64,000 bases of DNA from Microvelia longipes (lineage: Eukaryota > Arthropoda > Insecta > Hemiptera > Veliidae). Below are positions 20,201-33,004 of the stretch, piece after piece. Within the stretch, counting starts at the first letter, position 1; each line of letters begins with the position of its first letter. The stretch spans positions 58,134,959-58,198,958 of the forward strand of contig JACMZG010001911.1 of assembly GCA_018340805.1 (NCBI GenBank). The letters run 5' to 3'. The notes under the pieces were generated by a model, which saw only the letters and a program-made list of their open reading frames with translations, made no database searches and had not been told where the DNA came from. The position numbers and the translations under genes were made by a program.

Positions 20201-23174
20201 AGCTTGAGCAGTGACTCAATTATCAAGCACTGCTCGTAACTCATTTTTTCTGTTTTTTTTTTAAAGGGAATGCGCATAATTATCCTGCTGGTTATACAAA
20301 ACTAAAATTGGCAATACATACAATTGTTTTTGCATACAAGCTCAGTTAGTGTTAACTTTAATAGCGCATTTCCTTTGAAAAATACCGATAACAGAGTTAC
20401 GAGTAGTGCTTAATAATTGAGTAACTGCGTAATAATTGAGTAATTGCTCAAGATAATCACTTAAATAAAGACCTTTTTCTTAGCGAAAAATAATGTTACA
20501 TGAAAATTATATGATTAAGTTTAATTAAAAAATATTTATCCGTTTAATAGATAGCGTGTAAGTTTCAACGAATCCACGAAAAGTAATTTTCGTGGTCCAG
20601 AATCTTTGAAACGGATTATGGTCTTAGTTCGAGGTTCGACTACCGCCAAGACGCCTATCCTTTTAGCAAATATTTCTCGAAGGAAATTCGCTAAAATGAA
20701 AAAAAGTGGGGAGTGGGGGTACCCAGTGTTTCAGACGATAGATAGATAGATGGAATCTTTCAGATGCACTGATGCGAGGAGTCAAAGAAGACAGCACTAT
20801 GCCCTTAAAAATTATGTTCCACATGATCGAGTTCTTACCTAGTCATTGGAAAATAGTCTTCTCCCTAGACTTATGTGAAGTCTAATAAAACTATATTTTT
20901 TTGGCAGTCATACCTAAATATGTTAATTGTGTTACCATAGTCAAAACCTTTATACCATTAATTAACTGAATACAAACCATTCAAGGCCCCACTCTTTCCT
21001 TATGACGTCAACCATCATTTCTACCTCATTAGTCCGGAGCAGATTTTCTATTCTAGTCGTACCCACCATGAAGTATTTCTTGTGACGTGTTGGGTCTAGT
21101 TCACCTCTAGCAACAGCAATCGTGGATGCTGCGTGTAAATTAGCAAGACTGTTTATTGTCAGCAGTGTATGATCAGCGTCCAATCCAGTACATCTATTGG
21201 CTAGCTTATGGCCTGTCGCCTGCGAATTTTATTAAAGTAAAAAAATGGGGTATGGGGTACCTCGATCAAGGTACAATGGACCCACATACGAGGTCTAAGA
21301 ACCTAGGAAATTATTTCCACCGGAATTTAAATAAAATGGGGTACCTCCAAACTTTTCCTAATCAAATCGGATTCGCTACGGTCATCCTCCCTTCTTCGGA
21401 CTCTCTTCGCTCATCCTCAGAATATACATTTGCCAAATTGATACTGCAGAATGTCTTCGCACTCGCTTCCCTCGTCTACAGATAGTAAAAACATCCGTTT
21501 AATTATCAGCAGTCACCCGTACAGCACTGACAACGCTCAATGCTGCTTTACTTTTATGATACAACAAAAATCATAGATACACTTGTCGTATTGATACAAA
21601 ACTTAGTGTACTTATTTATTTCATAAAGTATATACTTACTATTATACATCTATAATGATATGATCTGTCATTAAAGATCTGATGTGTAAAGAAGAGATTT
21701 TTTTTTATTTCCTGATACTTACTTTTAAATCTTCAAAGTAGATTTCTAGACCAGGTTTGGAAGCTAAACATTGAGGCCAAAGTTGTTCTCTGTCCAGTGT
21801 ATACTTTCCAACGTGCACTAATTGGTCAACGTAAACCTAACAAGTGAAATTTTACATAATAATACCATAGGTTTGAAATATAACAATCAAGTAACATGAA
21901 AACTTCCGTAGTAAGGAAACCCATTTTTTTTACATGAAAACTGTTTTTGGCAGGAAACCCAAACCTTTTTCTTGAGGTTTGCAGCAAATTAGTCTTGATC
22001 AGCTGTAGGGTCTTTTTTCCCCTCTCCCCTTCTCTCCAACAAAATTTTTATTTTTTATTATTGATAAAAAATATAATCATAAGTAACCAAAAATCTCCAT
22101 AAACAAAAATTAACCAGCTTTAATCAAATATAAACCTCACAGCAAAAGGTTAAGTTAGTAAGTTAGGTAAGTCATAGTTAAAAGTCTATAAAAAAGGGTG
22201 TCCCTTTTTTTATATTCCTATTCAAAGAAAATTACTAAGGTCAAAGAACACTAGAAGGAGTAAATGTAAATAAGTATGACCAAAGAACGGCTACAGAGTG
22301 ATGAGAATGGAAGTTTCTTTAAGAAAATTAAAAGGCTATTAGGAAAGAAGTTATTTTAAAAAATTGCTTTACATTTTCAGTCAGGTTTCGATCCTAGTCA
22401 GGGCCTCTTGATTTTTCATGTGAGGGATAGAAATCCTTTCATGTGCCGTCCTTCGGAAGGGATGTCATGCCTTTGGTTCCAAGCCTGTGCGGTGTCAGGT
22501 ACTCTTAAAAGATCCTTAACCCTTAATGAACCTGGCTTTGGGTAAAATTTAGACCCCTCAACATTAGTTTATATAAAATATAAATATGTTATGGCTTTAT
22601 GATTTCGATAGCAGGAAAGTATATTTTGGCAGTGAGACACGTGTTGTTTCTGATGAAACCTATAAAAACATATAGTAAAGCCACGGATCTTCTGTTAATT
22701 AGACGCAAAATGCCTGTACTAGGAATCATAAGATAGAACTTTATCTTCTATCTAAAGGAGTTTGCAAAAAGAGCCCAACAACGTGGCCAACTTGCTAGGT
22801 GATCTATCACCTCTCTACAATTACTATCACTACGTCTCCAGTCCTACTAATCTTAAACTCATAGTATAGTTTCCTCAACAGTAATTGCATCTACTCACTT
22901 TATATTCCTTATCGAAAGCAACTTCTATCTTCTCTTCCATGTCTTTATTGTCCAATTGATTTCCATATTTCATTTTAAGTATAAGAGACAATTGTTTCTG
23001 ATTGCCCTGCTTGTTAACTGCTTGAATGGTTAGTCGAAATATTTTGCTGACGTAATTCTCCCCGTCAGCTACAGCTGGATTCGCTTCCACTGATAATAAC
23101 TTGTTCACATCTTCATAATTTTTCTCTTTTAGAATCGCCTCCAGCCATGTTAAATTTATATTTAGGTTGCTCAT
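16885..23174 (-). CDS. EcKinase / CHK kinase-like protein, complete, five coding exons
   Basis: Coding exons in transcript order are 23174-22899, 21836-21723, 21219-20978, 20043-19873 and 17299-16885. Together they total 1218 bp, 405 residues plus stop, with all four splice phases consistent. The family (insect DUF227/CHK kinase-like, related to choline and aminoglycoside kinases) phosphorylates small alcohols; members include ecdysteroid 22-kinase, and others are implicated in detoxification (family knowledge). Diagnostic strings are EDLKATGHKLANR near residues 127-139, the helix LANLHAAS, the catalytic loop FNHGDPWVSNFMYKY (HGD aspartate, then Asn) and the metal-binding motif KFVDFQ. Length matches the usual 400-430. 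There is no signal peptide, so it is probably cytosolic. The ATG at 23172-23174 follows a strong acceptor (TTTTTCCAG|TAAAAATG), implying a 5' UTR exon upstream. Introns are loaded with transposons. The substrate cannot be predicted. Confidence 0.9.
17334..17613. mobile_element. Foldback MITE, 280 bp, next to the kinase exon 5 acceptor
   Basis: Two arms of about 130 bp (starting CCAAGAGCCCAGGGGTGTTT and ending in the complement, CACCCCTGGACTCTTGG) are separated by about 18 bp (CTTTGACCCCGAAAATGC). By eye the arms differ at only a few positions. It sits 34 bp from the start of exon 5, inside intron 4. The open frame through it is a by-product. Confidence 0.85.
17752..18506 (-). mobile_element. 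Family C element, second copy, inverted, 755 bp
   Basis: Nearly identical to 8409-9182 in reverse orientation. It is flanked by ATTCTGACC at 17743-17751 and 18507-18515, a perfect 9-bp duplication unrelated to that of the first copy. It lies in intron 4 of the kinase gene. Confidence 0.88.
18520..19340. repeat. Cluster of interspersed repeat copies (ACTTTTCCTCATT family)
   Basis: Two copies start with a 40-bp near-palindrome (ACTTTTCCTCATTTATACCG and its partner) at 18665-18706 and 19110-19150. The conserved body contains GGAATTACCCGTTTCAGGC, TTTTTAAGGCCTCCTGAGTG and a (GT)n stretch with GTCTGTCTGTATG. Further copies lie at 53942, 55610 and, reversed, at 1815, 24600, 43570 and 50310. Confidence 0.7.
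19375..19625 (+). repeat. Interspersed repeat (family D) downstream of kinase exon 4
   Basis: Hallmarks are TTGTTGGATCATAAAAATTA, GAGCATTGAGCGTGGTCAAT, GACGAGCGAAGCGAGTCCGA and GAGGTACCCCGTACCC. An inverted homologue lies at 21236-21610, on the other side of kinase exons 3-4, and a fragment at 56190-56300. Confidence 0.7.
19873..20043 (-). CDS. Kinase exon 4 (catalytic loop)
   Basis: The acceptor CCTTTTAG|GTCCC and donor ATGAA|GTAAGC fit phases 2 and 2. The exon encodes SHLADRLEKYQNSVL through FNHGDPWVSNFMYKYDSNG, which contains the catalytic HGD and the downstream Asn. Confidence 0.9.
20044..20977. other. Kinase intron 3
   Basis: No exon seen. It holds a possible tRNA-like scrap near 20620-20660 (TTCGAGGTTCGAC) and a (GATA)n run near 20740. 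Confidence 0.4.
20978..21219 (-). CDS. Kinase exon 3
   Basis: The acceptor is AAAATTCGCAG|GCGAC and the donor GAATG|GTTTGT, a weak but phase-correct site. It encodes ATGHKLANRCTGLDADHTLL, then the conserved helix LANLHAAS, and ends EWGLEW across the junction. Confidence 0.88.
21236..21610 (-). repeat. Interspersed repeat (family D), inverted, upstream of kinase exon 3
   Basis: Its reverse complement aligns with 19375-19625, sharing blocks such as ATTTTTGTTG, CAGCATTGAGCG, GTGCTGTACGGGTGAC and GGAGGTACCCCAT, with perhaps a quarter of positions changed. It begins 17 bp from exon 3. Confidence 0.7.
21723..21836 (-). CDS. Kinase exon 2
   Basis: The acceptor CACTTGTTAG|GTTTACG and donor TTAAAA|GTAAGT are in phase 0 at both ends. 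It encodes 38 residues, VYVDQLVHVGKYTLDR to IYFEDLK; the EDLK hinge strand is a family hallmark. Confidence 0.88.
21837..22898. other. Kinase intron 1
   Basis: No exon seen. The stretch 22380-22560 has a repeat-like block (GCCGTCCTTCGGAAGGGATG and a GGTTCCAAGCC B-box-like string) resembling the middle of arthropod SINE/LINE-derived repeats; the family is uncertain. Confidence 0.4.
22899..23174 (-). CDS. Kinase exon 1 (N-terminal lobe)
   Basis: It starts MSNLNINLTWLEAILKEKNY and carries DGENYVSKIFRLTIQ and LSLILKMKYG, the equivalent of the glycine-rich/ATP-lysine strands in this family. The donor is ATAAA|GTGAGT. Confidence 0.9.
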
Positions 23175-23239
23175 TTTTACTGGAAAAAGATTTCAGTACT
23201 ATTGAAGTTATAATTTTACAAGATACATAATATATATTC

Positions 23240-23450
23240 TTCTACTGGCAGTTAATATGAAAGTTTGCAGGCAATTTTTATATAATAGCTTCGAGTCGAA
23301 GGCAAGAACAAGCTATAGAACCTGCTATGACCTGCTAAACCGCAAGTCGAGGCAAGTAATTAACACTTTACTTACTTACGACGAGGCAAAACCAAGGCAA
23401 GTAATTGGTATTATAAGTCACTAGTCACTTCAAAAAACTGATTATATCTC
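23240..23450. other. Upstream flank of the kinase gene
   Basis: Contains imperfect repeats of GGCAAGTAATTAAC and GAGGCAAG type (23290-23415). The promoter cannot be defined. Confidence 0.3.
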
Positions 23451-23504
23451 AAATCAATGATTTTTTGTTTTTAGCTATTTTATTTGATATTGCTAGTTTA
23501 AAGA

Positions 23505-23706
23505 GTTGGGACTCCAGCAAGACCTCAAGCACATCTGGGGCTAGCAACAAAACCTCAAGCACATCTGTGGCTGGCAAAAAGACCTCAAGCACATCTGTGG
23601 TTGCCAAAAAGACCTCAAGCACATCTGTGGTTGCCAAAAGACCTCAAGCACATCTGTGACTAGCAAAAAGACCTCAAGCACATCTGCGACTTGCAAAAAG
23701 ACCTCA
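23505..23706. repeat. 30-bp minisatellite (7 copies)
   Basis: Units of GACCTCAAGCACATCTGTGG + TTGCCAAAAA. The Ser/Thr/Lys-rich open frame on the plus strand is the repeat translated. Confidence 0.95.
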
Positions 23707-23825
23707 GTTTCTTTTTTGGCAGCATGTTTATGGAATTATTTATTAGAAATAGTTATTAGATTAATTAATTATTAGAAATAAATTGAAATTTACTTACCTA
23801 ACATATAATTTTTAACGCTTTTTTT

Positions 23826-23926
23826 CTAGAGTGAAATAAAAAGGATTCTCTGAAAATTTGTAAACTTCTGCTCTACTGTTTCAATATCTATTTTTGGTGG
23901 AATACTATTCACTGGTTTAACTTTTT
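23826..23926 (-). CDS. Weak candidate terminal exon
   Basis: On the minus strand an acceptor (ATTTACTTGCAG, exon from 23926) opens a frame after two bases that encodes KVKPVNSIPPKIDIETVEQK, then FTNFQRILFISL and TAG. It is non-repetitive and has a protein-like composition, but no partner exon upstream was found and no family is recognised. Confidence 0.2.
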
Positions 23927-23929
23927 CTG

Positions 23930-26060
23930 CAAGTAAATATTGACAATCTGTATACTACACTTATAAGCAATATTCTCTTATAACCCACTTCTAATAAGTG
24001 TTATAATTGCAATAATAAAGAGATAAATAATTAAAATTTGATGTAGATTTCAATTAACCTTGAATCATTTAAAATATTTTGCGATTAGTATCTTGTCAAG
24101 AAATAGCCATGACCATGGGTCGATAAAATATGTGTACAGTAAATATTGAGAAAATTAATGTTTGTGGAAGATTACAGGGCCTTCTAGCACTTTAGGATAT
24201 CGACCCAGTGGGTATTATCTTTTCAGATGGTGTTTCTCGCTCTGCACCTTGCATAAGTATTAAAAGGAAGCTATATTTGGCTTTTCTTATAATTCAACTG
24301 AGAACCCACCTGTTGGTTGGTGAGTAACTGTCAAAAGGATAGTAATGGATTTCCATAGTATGGCTCAAAATGGAACTTTCTATCTTTTGCCATTTCTTCT
24401 ATCCCCAATAGATTGGAAGCTATTTAAAATTGGGTTATACCCGTTTGTTAGTACTCTTTAGATGTCAAACTTATAATAGGGTCGGAAAAATTCTATGTTT
24501 ATTTTTTTTAAAGTTCTTATCACGACCACGGAAGGTACAAGTAGTCTTAGTCTGAAAAATATCTTCCAAACAGCACAGCTAGACCTAAAGTCTGATTTTT
24601 GTGTCAAATTCCAACTCTCTAGCATAATTAAAGTGGAAGTTATGCGTGACACTGAAACACACGCACATACAGACAGCATGATAAAAACCTCAGGCATTTT
24701 CATGACGCTTTGAATCATGAAAATCCATGAAACGGATTATCAGGATGAAACTTTGGTTTCGAATTTGTAAGGTGAACATAATTCCTTTGCTTATACCTAC
24801 GGCAGTAGGCGAGGAAAAGTAAAAAAAACATCTATAAGAAATGTATTTATTAGTTATTATTATAATATTAAAGAAAAGTATTAAATGGCTGATTAATACT
24901 TTTCTACTGATTTGATTTTATACAGAGTAATTATTAATTATTTATAGCAATTATATCAATCAATCTAACAATAAGAAAAAGCATTTGTCAAGTTAACATT
25001 TTCTTAATTATTTGGACAGATATTCAAATGTGAAAATCATATTAAAAGCTAAATGATCAATGTAAAAAAAAAAAAAAAAAAAAAATCTCATAAGGTCATT
25101 TTTCTATGCAAGTTCACTAAAATAAAATTCACAGACAAGAAAATACATTGCAATGAATTAAAGATGAGATTTATTTAAATATAATTTTTTTTGTAATAAA
25201 TAAGTTTATTTTTTTATGTAATGGCGCATTCTGTAATGTAATTATTAATTTTGTTATAATTAAATAATAAGAATGTTAAATTATTCATAATAATTTTTAA
25301 TGAAATTTTATTGAGTAAAGTTTGTTTTAATTAATTTTTGTATAACAACTTAGAACTAAATTAAGTAGAAAAATATAAAATTATGATATATGAAAAAAAG
25401 AAATAACAAAATAGATTGGGCTGAAGCAGTAATAATAGTGCACTGTTCAGATTATAATAAACATATCAATAAAATAAGATAACTACAATAAACAAATATT
25501 ATTGTGACATTACAGCAATTTAAGAATTAAAATTTTGTTAGGTATGAATTATAGTGCAGTTTAGAAATTTTATTTTTAAAACGTTTACATGTAAAAATGA
25601 GTTTAAAATAAAGTACACTGACTAATAACACCAATAGTGTCACTATAAATTTAACCAACCATATCACCTTTTAATAAATATAAATATTTATATCTCTAAG
25701 CTGCAAAATTAAATTTCGGTGACCAGTTAATATTAGTTCCAAGCTAAAACGAGGAATGACTAGAAAAAAATACAGGCAAAGCCAAGTATTTAAAAATAGA
25801 ATTTGACTGACGAGGTCAATCCCAAAAGAAAAATTACATTTTGACTAACGAGGGAAGCCGAGACAGAAACATTTTGACAGTTAATAAGTCAAGAAGCTAC
25901 TGAAGTGTAACCGAAGTTAGTCATCTTAAAACGAATCAAGGATGTTTTTTTGCTGCATAATGGAATAAAAATGTTTCTATGAATGGCATAATAATTCCAC
26001 AAAAGATTTTTAAAGTAACTTACGTTTCAATACAAAATATTAACAGTAAACGATAAAATC
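23930..26060. other. Gene-free AT-rich region
   Basis: A reversed ACTTTTCCTCATT-family copy spans about 24480-24825, with CACACGCACATACAGACAG and, at its end, CCTACGGCAGTAGGCGAGG. A poly(A) run lies at 25067-25085. No gene is supported. Confidence 0.5.
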
Positions 26061-26064
26061 CCAA

Positions 26065-26440
26065 CAAAAATACATGCGTGTAAAAAAAGAGCCAATTCTA
26101 GCGTAAAAAGTCGTGAGATCATTGAAAAAGCCAAGTCGTAGGTTGCCAATAATGGTTGTAAATATATGAGGTCTTGACGGTTTTACTTAGTGACGTGGCC
26201 ATTACGCAGCTTATGGTAGTGAGGTACTAAACATCTTGTATAGAGTGTTGACATACAGTATAATAATATATTTAGCCTATTTAATAATCTTAATTTCTAT
26301 GTGTGCTGTGTAATGGCCAAGTCATAAAGTGAAACCGCCAAGACCTCCTATATTTACAATCATTAAATGGTACCTACGACTTGGCTTATTCAATGATCTC
26401 ACAACTTTCTACGCTAGACTTGGATCTTTTTTACACGCAT
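26065..26440. mobile_element. Foldback element, about 375 bp
   Basis: The left arm (26065-26215; CATGCGTGTAAAAAAAGAGC, CCAAGTCGTAGG, GAGGTCTTGACGG, GGCCATTAC) pairs with the right arm 26311-26440 in reverse order (GTAATGGCC, CCGCCAAGACCTC, CCTACGACTTGG, TTTTTTACACGCATG). Arms are diverged but collinear. No coding capacity. Confidence 0.75.
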
Positions 26441-29400
26441 GTGTTCTTATTGAGATTTCATTCCTTTTGAATATTATTACTTATAAAAATATGCCAAGAA
26501 ATATTATTAAATTGTTACAGCATGTTACATCACTTATCACTAAACAGTTCTATTTTCTTCAATTAAAAAATAGATAAACTGCGTAAAAATATTTTGTTAT
26601 GTTCTGTTAAGATAAAACTCTCGATATTCTTAGTTTTGGGGGCTCTACTAGGTAGCAGTAGTTATCAAAATTTTCCTTCATACGTAAAATCAATGTTAGA
26701 ATTTCTTTTCAACTTTGGTTGAACATATGAAGTTGAAGGAACTGAAGTTTTAGATTTTGACATTTTTTCATTGATTTTTCACATCAACATTTATCTATAT
26801 ACCAAATTTTTAATGTCCACGATTGCTGAAAGTTCCTTAGAATTTTGATGAGTGAGTGAGTGTCATAACTGCCTAACTTTGAGTCAATATATCTCAACAC
26901 CTGTGAATAGTTAATGATATGTAATTTAGTTGATTAGGTCAGCTCAAGAAGATATTTTATATATATTAAAATTATATTTTTAATGCCCTTAAAAAAAAGA
27001 TACGAGGGGTGAAAATATCCTCGAAATGCTTCCTGTAAAGGATGTTACACCAGTGACCGCTAGACTTAGCGGGATCACTGACGTGCCCCCAGATATATGT
27101 CAACTAATTAAAGTACACATATATTATTTTGCAGACACAGATACTTTGAACTTGTTCTAACACAAGTTAGCACCAGGCATATTAAAGTTTTGCTATTTAG
27201 TTTAACAAAAAAGGAGAGCTTTATTTTACTGTTTAAATCAACGTATCATTGCATAATTTTACTGCCGTGAGAACATAAATGTTTTTTCTGTAGAAAATGA
27301 CTAACGTTAAATTAACAAAGATATCAAAACAGGTGAATTAGCTGTGATTAATCAATTAAAATTTTCACAATAATTTTTCCTATTGGAAAATATAATTAAT
27401 AGCTTGGCTGATATTGAAAATAAGCAAAGTTACGAATGAAATTTAAAATTTTATTCTGATAGGATTTCAAGGTTTTTTATGACGTCTACACTATAAAGCA
27501 TTTATACCAACAAACGATTTCATTATTTTATTTACAATTTATTAATATTATTATTTACAAAGTTTTTATAAAAGGGACATAAAATTTAGCATTAGTCTTC
27601 TTCAAACTCAAAATCTTTCATTTGCACAATTACAATGATTGATGATAAACAAAAAAGTACTAATAATGAAGATAGTGTTTGTAGTAACAAACAAAAAATT
27701 TAAAAATATAAAGAAATTAAAAATGGCAAAAAAAAGATAAAAAATTAATTTTGTTTTATAAACATAGATTTGTTTATATAAACATAGATTTGTTTTATAA
27801 AGATAGATTTGTTTCTATAAACACCCTTTTTCGATAATGCAGTTTTTTAAAATATATTGTTAATCTTTTGTATTATTTTTATCTGTTTTTAACTGTTCAT
27901 ACTTCACCTTCATAATAATGATAGTGTATTTATTATTACAATAGACACGCAGTACAATATTAACTTATTTATAAAGCTTATTTTAACTAAATGCTGAATT
28001 TTAATGCCCTATAAAGCTACTTATAAATAAATTACTAACTTATCTAAAATATGCTTAAAATTACTAACAAATTTAACAACTACAATCATTAAAAAAATCA
28101 TAAAAGATTTTTTTATATATATAATTTAAACTAATGTCAAAAAATACTTTGATTTTGGTAATATTGTTAGATGCTGTCAAATAATATTAAAGTTACATTA
28201 CAGAATTATTTTGTAAAAGGTCGCTCACAGCTTACGATTTTGGGCTTACGATTCTAAACTTTCTGATAGGTTATAAACTTTTTTTTTAAAGATGTGTGCA
28301 TTAGATCGGAATGTTAACATAAATTTACCGTAATATTTATATTTTTGATAATATAGCTTACAATATTAATATTCTTGAGAACATAGCTTATACTTTTTAT
28401 ATTCTTGAAAATATAGCTTATAATATTTATATTCTTGAGAATATAGCTTATAATATTTGATGTTATAATAACACTGTAAGTATATTATTCTTTGAAAAAT
28501 ACAAAAACTATTAGTTCAGAAATCGAATAGTACTGCATAATAAACGACCCCAAAATAAACAAAAAAGGTAAGAATAATAAAATAAAAATTAAGAATAGAA
28601 ACAGATTCATTTAACCTGGCATCTATTTAATTAATAATTAAACAAATATAGATTAAAATAAAGAATTGAAATGATTGTTCTTTTCGTAATTCTTGTGATG
28701 ATTTTTTTGATAAAAATTCATCAATAATACAATTATTAAATGAATGATTATAAATTAATATAATGTAATAGAAAACAAGTAATGTGTATTTTTTTATTCG
28801 AATTACCAATATGGCTGTCACTGGTAATTCGAGAAAATGCTAAACATGTTTTGTAGTATCTGTTATCTAACTAAATGAAAAAATAAAAAAATACAAAATA
28901 TATTAAAAAATGATTAAATGTTAAAAAAGAACAAAATAATAACTTTTGTCAGTAGCTTCAAGTTAATAGATTAGAAGATATGAAAAAAATATTCATTTAT
29001 AATATGTATGGACTTATTTTTTATATAGTTTAAAATTAATTTTACATAAATTATTTATTCTCTACATCTAATTACTAGTATTATGTATTAATATTACTAT
29101 TACTACGACTTCTACCCGACTGAACTTAGTTTTACTTTGTCAATAAAGAATCATGTTCCTTTGTCATGTTGCTTTCAAAACGGTTCAACAGTAATCAGTG
29201 CTAACCTAATAATATCCATTTTGCAACAGCAGTGTACTTGGATTGTGATATTATTCTTTAAAATTGGTTTAATTGTAACTAGTATAAAACTTATTTTTTA
29301 TTTAATTTCAACTGCGCCTCAAATTAAATTTGACAGTAAATTGAATTATGGTATTAAATCAGTAGAATAAACTTTTTCCTAGATAAATATGACTCTTTAC

Positions 29401-32400
29401 TGACTAATGTTGTATATTTGTATTTGTGATTTGAATAAAAATTTAGGTGTTCCTAAAGTAGCGTTTAATGAAAATATAAAAACAATAGCATTAGAATAAT
29501 TAACTAATATTTATTTAATACCAACGTGGACTATTAAATTTATATACAAAAAAAACAGGGAAGATCTGGGAAGCTAGCAAAAATTAAAATCAACAAAATT
29601 AAAAAAAAAAAACTTTTGGTCTTTGGACTTCGAATGATCTATTTATTATTTTTTTAAAGTAAATAAAAAAACTACAATACTTTGTAACATGATTATTTTA
29701 TTACTTAACAAGTTAGTTAGCGAAACATAATAAACTAAACTTAAAAAACTCTTAAACTAAACTAAACTTTAATCACTTAAACTAAACACCATAACTTAAT
29801 GTAATAAGTGATGTAAGTATTTACATTAAGAGATGCTTTCAAATAAATATAACGTAATAAATTTATATTATGTTATACTTACTTGGTACTGTACATGTCG
29901 AAAAAATATATATACAAAATCAAGTATTTACAAAAGGTAAAAAGGAGTATAAAAAATGTATTTACAATATTATAGTGCACTAAAAGTCCAATTTAAAGCA
30001 CCTGTTACTTATCTGTTGTTGTTATGTGAAATTAAAATTTAGAGAGAAGGCAACAATAACTTCTAAAAACTTTTAGCTTGCCAAGAAATTGTAAATGTTT
30101 TAAAGACCAGTTTGTATTGCTTTATTGACACTGAAGTGTTCTGCTATCATAAGCGAATAATTGTAATTTTTTTTATGAAAATTTGCTAAAAATACTTCCA
30201 TAAGTGAGATCAAGAGTGTTTGTCTTCAGGATTGATCTTGGACCATCTAACTCTAACTTGTTAAATTATCTTGTTTTTACCTTTTTTTATTTTTTATATT
30301 ATTTTTTAAAATATATTTATTTAAGAAAAATTAAATGCAAATTATAAATGTAGCATATACAAAAAATATAATGAATTGATCTAATGAAAAAAGAAGACTT
30401 TCCCAAAATGTCATTGTCATCACAAACCTCAAATTACAATTTGTAAAAGATTCTATTTTATTAGATTTTCACCAAAATTGAACTTAAGTTGACGAACACA
30501 TTAATAACATTAGTAGAATGTGATCAGTATCGTTATTTTTTAAATGAAAAATAAATTAAATTATTTTCTAAGTACGAAATATCGAAAATGGAAAGACGCT
30601 GGATTTACCAGCTATGTTTGTTGTGTATCTGTACCAATATACCAAGTTGTGTATCTTGTATACAAATAACAAGTTTTAATTAAAATATGGAATGTAGAGC
30701 AGTATAGAGAATTCAAACATTATTTGGGTACACTCAAAAATTAAAACGTAAGTACACTCTAAAAGTGGTATTTTTTGAACAAAACATCAAATTAGGATTC
30801 AAGATCATTAAGGCTAAACTTAATAAATCATTTCGAACTCTAAATGCTACTAGCAATAAACAAATATGGCTGATACCATAAGATTAGTAATTGTTAAAAA
30901 AAATCAATAAACTTTTGGTTTTACAAATAAATCAAGTAAAACCTGTAATATGATGATTGATCCACATTGATCATGATCAAAACGATCGATCATCAGTAAT
31001 CAATAATGTGTTTTAAAACAATTTAACGTGTTTTTATAGTTTTTAACACTTCTTTTATCAGCTCATTTAGTATTAAATGTGAATAAAAAGAAAATGATGC
31101 AAAAGAATTTCTAAAATATAGCTGCTAATGAACAACAACAAACAGCTTGTTTGTAACAAAAAGTTACAAACAGCTTGTTTGTAACAAAAAGTTACAAACA
31201 GCTTGTTTTTAACAAACAGTTACAAGCAGCTCTAATAAAACTGCCTTCAGAATCCAAACAATCAACAAAAACATGCAGTAAAATCGACTGCACTTCTATC
31301 CAAAAATTGTTTCAAAAATATTATGCTAAAGTTATATTTCTATTTTATTTTGTGACACTTTCCTTTAAGATGGTATATTATTTTATATTTTTATATACTC
31401 CCAGTTTTCATAATGCACTTTAAAAGTTATTTGAATAAATATTTGATTTATTACTTTTCCTCAGCTCCTACCGTAGATATATAAGAAATGTGTCGTTAAT
31501 AAACAATACTTTTCCTATGTATCCACTTTATATCAATAATAATTGATATAAATTTAGCCTTATTATTTATTTAATTTTTTATGAATTTTCATAAAAAAAA
31601 TACGCTTATGAGGATATACGGATGGTAATGGCTTGTGCAGCAGTATCTCATTGCTCCAGCTAGAGCAAAAAACACTTTTACTTTGGAAAAATTAATAAAT
31701 TTTTTTTTAATATTATTTTTATTATTTAATTTGTTCTTATAAATATTATTTTCATTCTCTTTTATATTCAGTATTTAGCTTAAATTCATATTATTGTCAC
31801 CTTCAATTTAATTTTAAAAATCGTACTTAATTAAGATAAAACCATTACTTTAGACACACATATTTTGTACGCTGTAAAATATTATTTAATATTATTGATT
31901 TTCGAAAACGTTAATAGGTAACACAATGTAGCAGTACAAATTTATTGTCTTCTCAATTGATTGTACTACATGCAATTTTGAGTATTTTTTCAAAGATAAA
32001 CACTCTGTAAATTTAAAAACTTATATTTCTTCCGATTTTACCTTAATTAAGCACTTATTCTCACTTATTTTGTCATATATGGCGGAGATCACTATTTCAA
32101 ATAATCCCTAACTTATGTTGTTATTTTTATTTCAAATAGTGAACTCCTAACCGAAAGTCATTCAGTGAAAAAATCAATTTAAATTTAATTCTTTTACTTT
32201 AAATACTGCTTGTTCAATCTAAATTTTATTTAATTAATCAATAACTTCTGACCGTACTTAAAGTTAAGTAATCCTCATTGCTATGATAAAATGTTTTAAA
32301 ATAAGTCTTCTTCGATCTAAAACAGTTTTTCAAACCGTCTTTAATATCAATCAAAGATAGATTATAAATATTTTTCGCAGCATTTAGTATTTAATATAAT

Positions 32401-33004
32401 ATCAATTTTACATGGAGCACATCCTCTCAGATTTTTGAATTAAAAAAACACAAAGAAATGTACGTTATTCCAGAAAAAATGTTTAAATAATTCTTCTACA
32501 TTTACATTTTTAAACTAGTTTCTAAATATAGATTTATAAAAAAAGTTTTTTTAATTATAGTAAAAAAGCATTAATACTTTTTAATAGTGATAAATATTTT
32601 ACAAATTTGTCCTCAGATATCAATATTTTTCTGCTTTTAACATGTTCATTATCCTCTTTCTGTTTTTAACATGTTCATTATCCTCTTTCTTCTTAAAATC
32701 AATACTTTATTCATTATATTTAACTATAAACCCCTACTTTATTTTTAAAATTAACATGACTTGGTAATTTTAATAGTTTAAATATATTTTAATGGAGTTT
32801 AATTATGTAGTTTATTATTATGTAGTTTAATTAATTTTGGGATACTTACTTTTCGTGGTAGAGTAAAAAGGGAGTTCTAGTCCAGACTAATTAATTCAGA
32901 ATTATAATATTTATGATCGTTTTTAATATTTTAATGTCATTATTTAATAGTTAAACTCTTCAAAAATTGCTAACTCTAGAACTACTTTCATTTATTTAAT
33001 ACGC
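26441..33004. other. Long gene-free AT-rich region
   Basis: About 6.5 kb of very AT-rich sequence. Short open frames have low-complexity composition and no domains. Small tandem repeats occur at 27762-27830 (TATAAACATAGATTTGTT x4), 28355-28460 (30-bp AATATAGCTTATAATATTTA unit x4) and 31133-31215 (ACAGCTTGTTTGTAACAAAA x3). No RNA gene was recognised. Confidence 0.5.

Noticed and set aside
23449..23659. Ser/Thr/Lys-rich 64-codon frame resembling a low-complexity secreted protein
   Set aside because: It is the 30-bp minisatellite; open frames on both strands follow from a period divisible by three.
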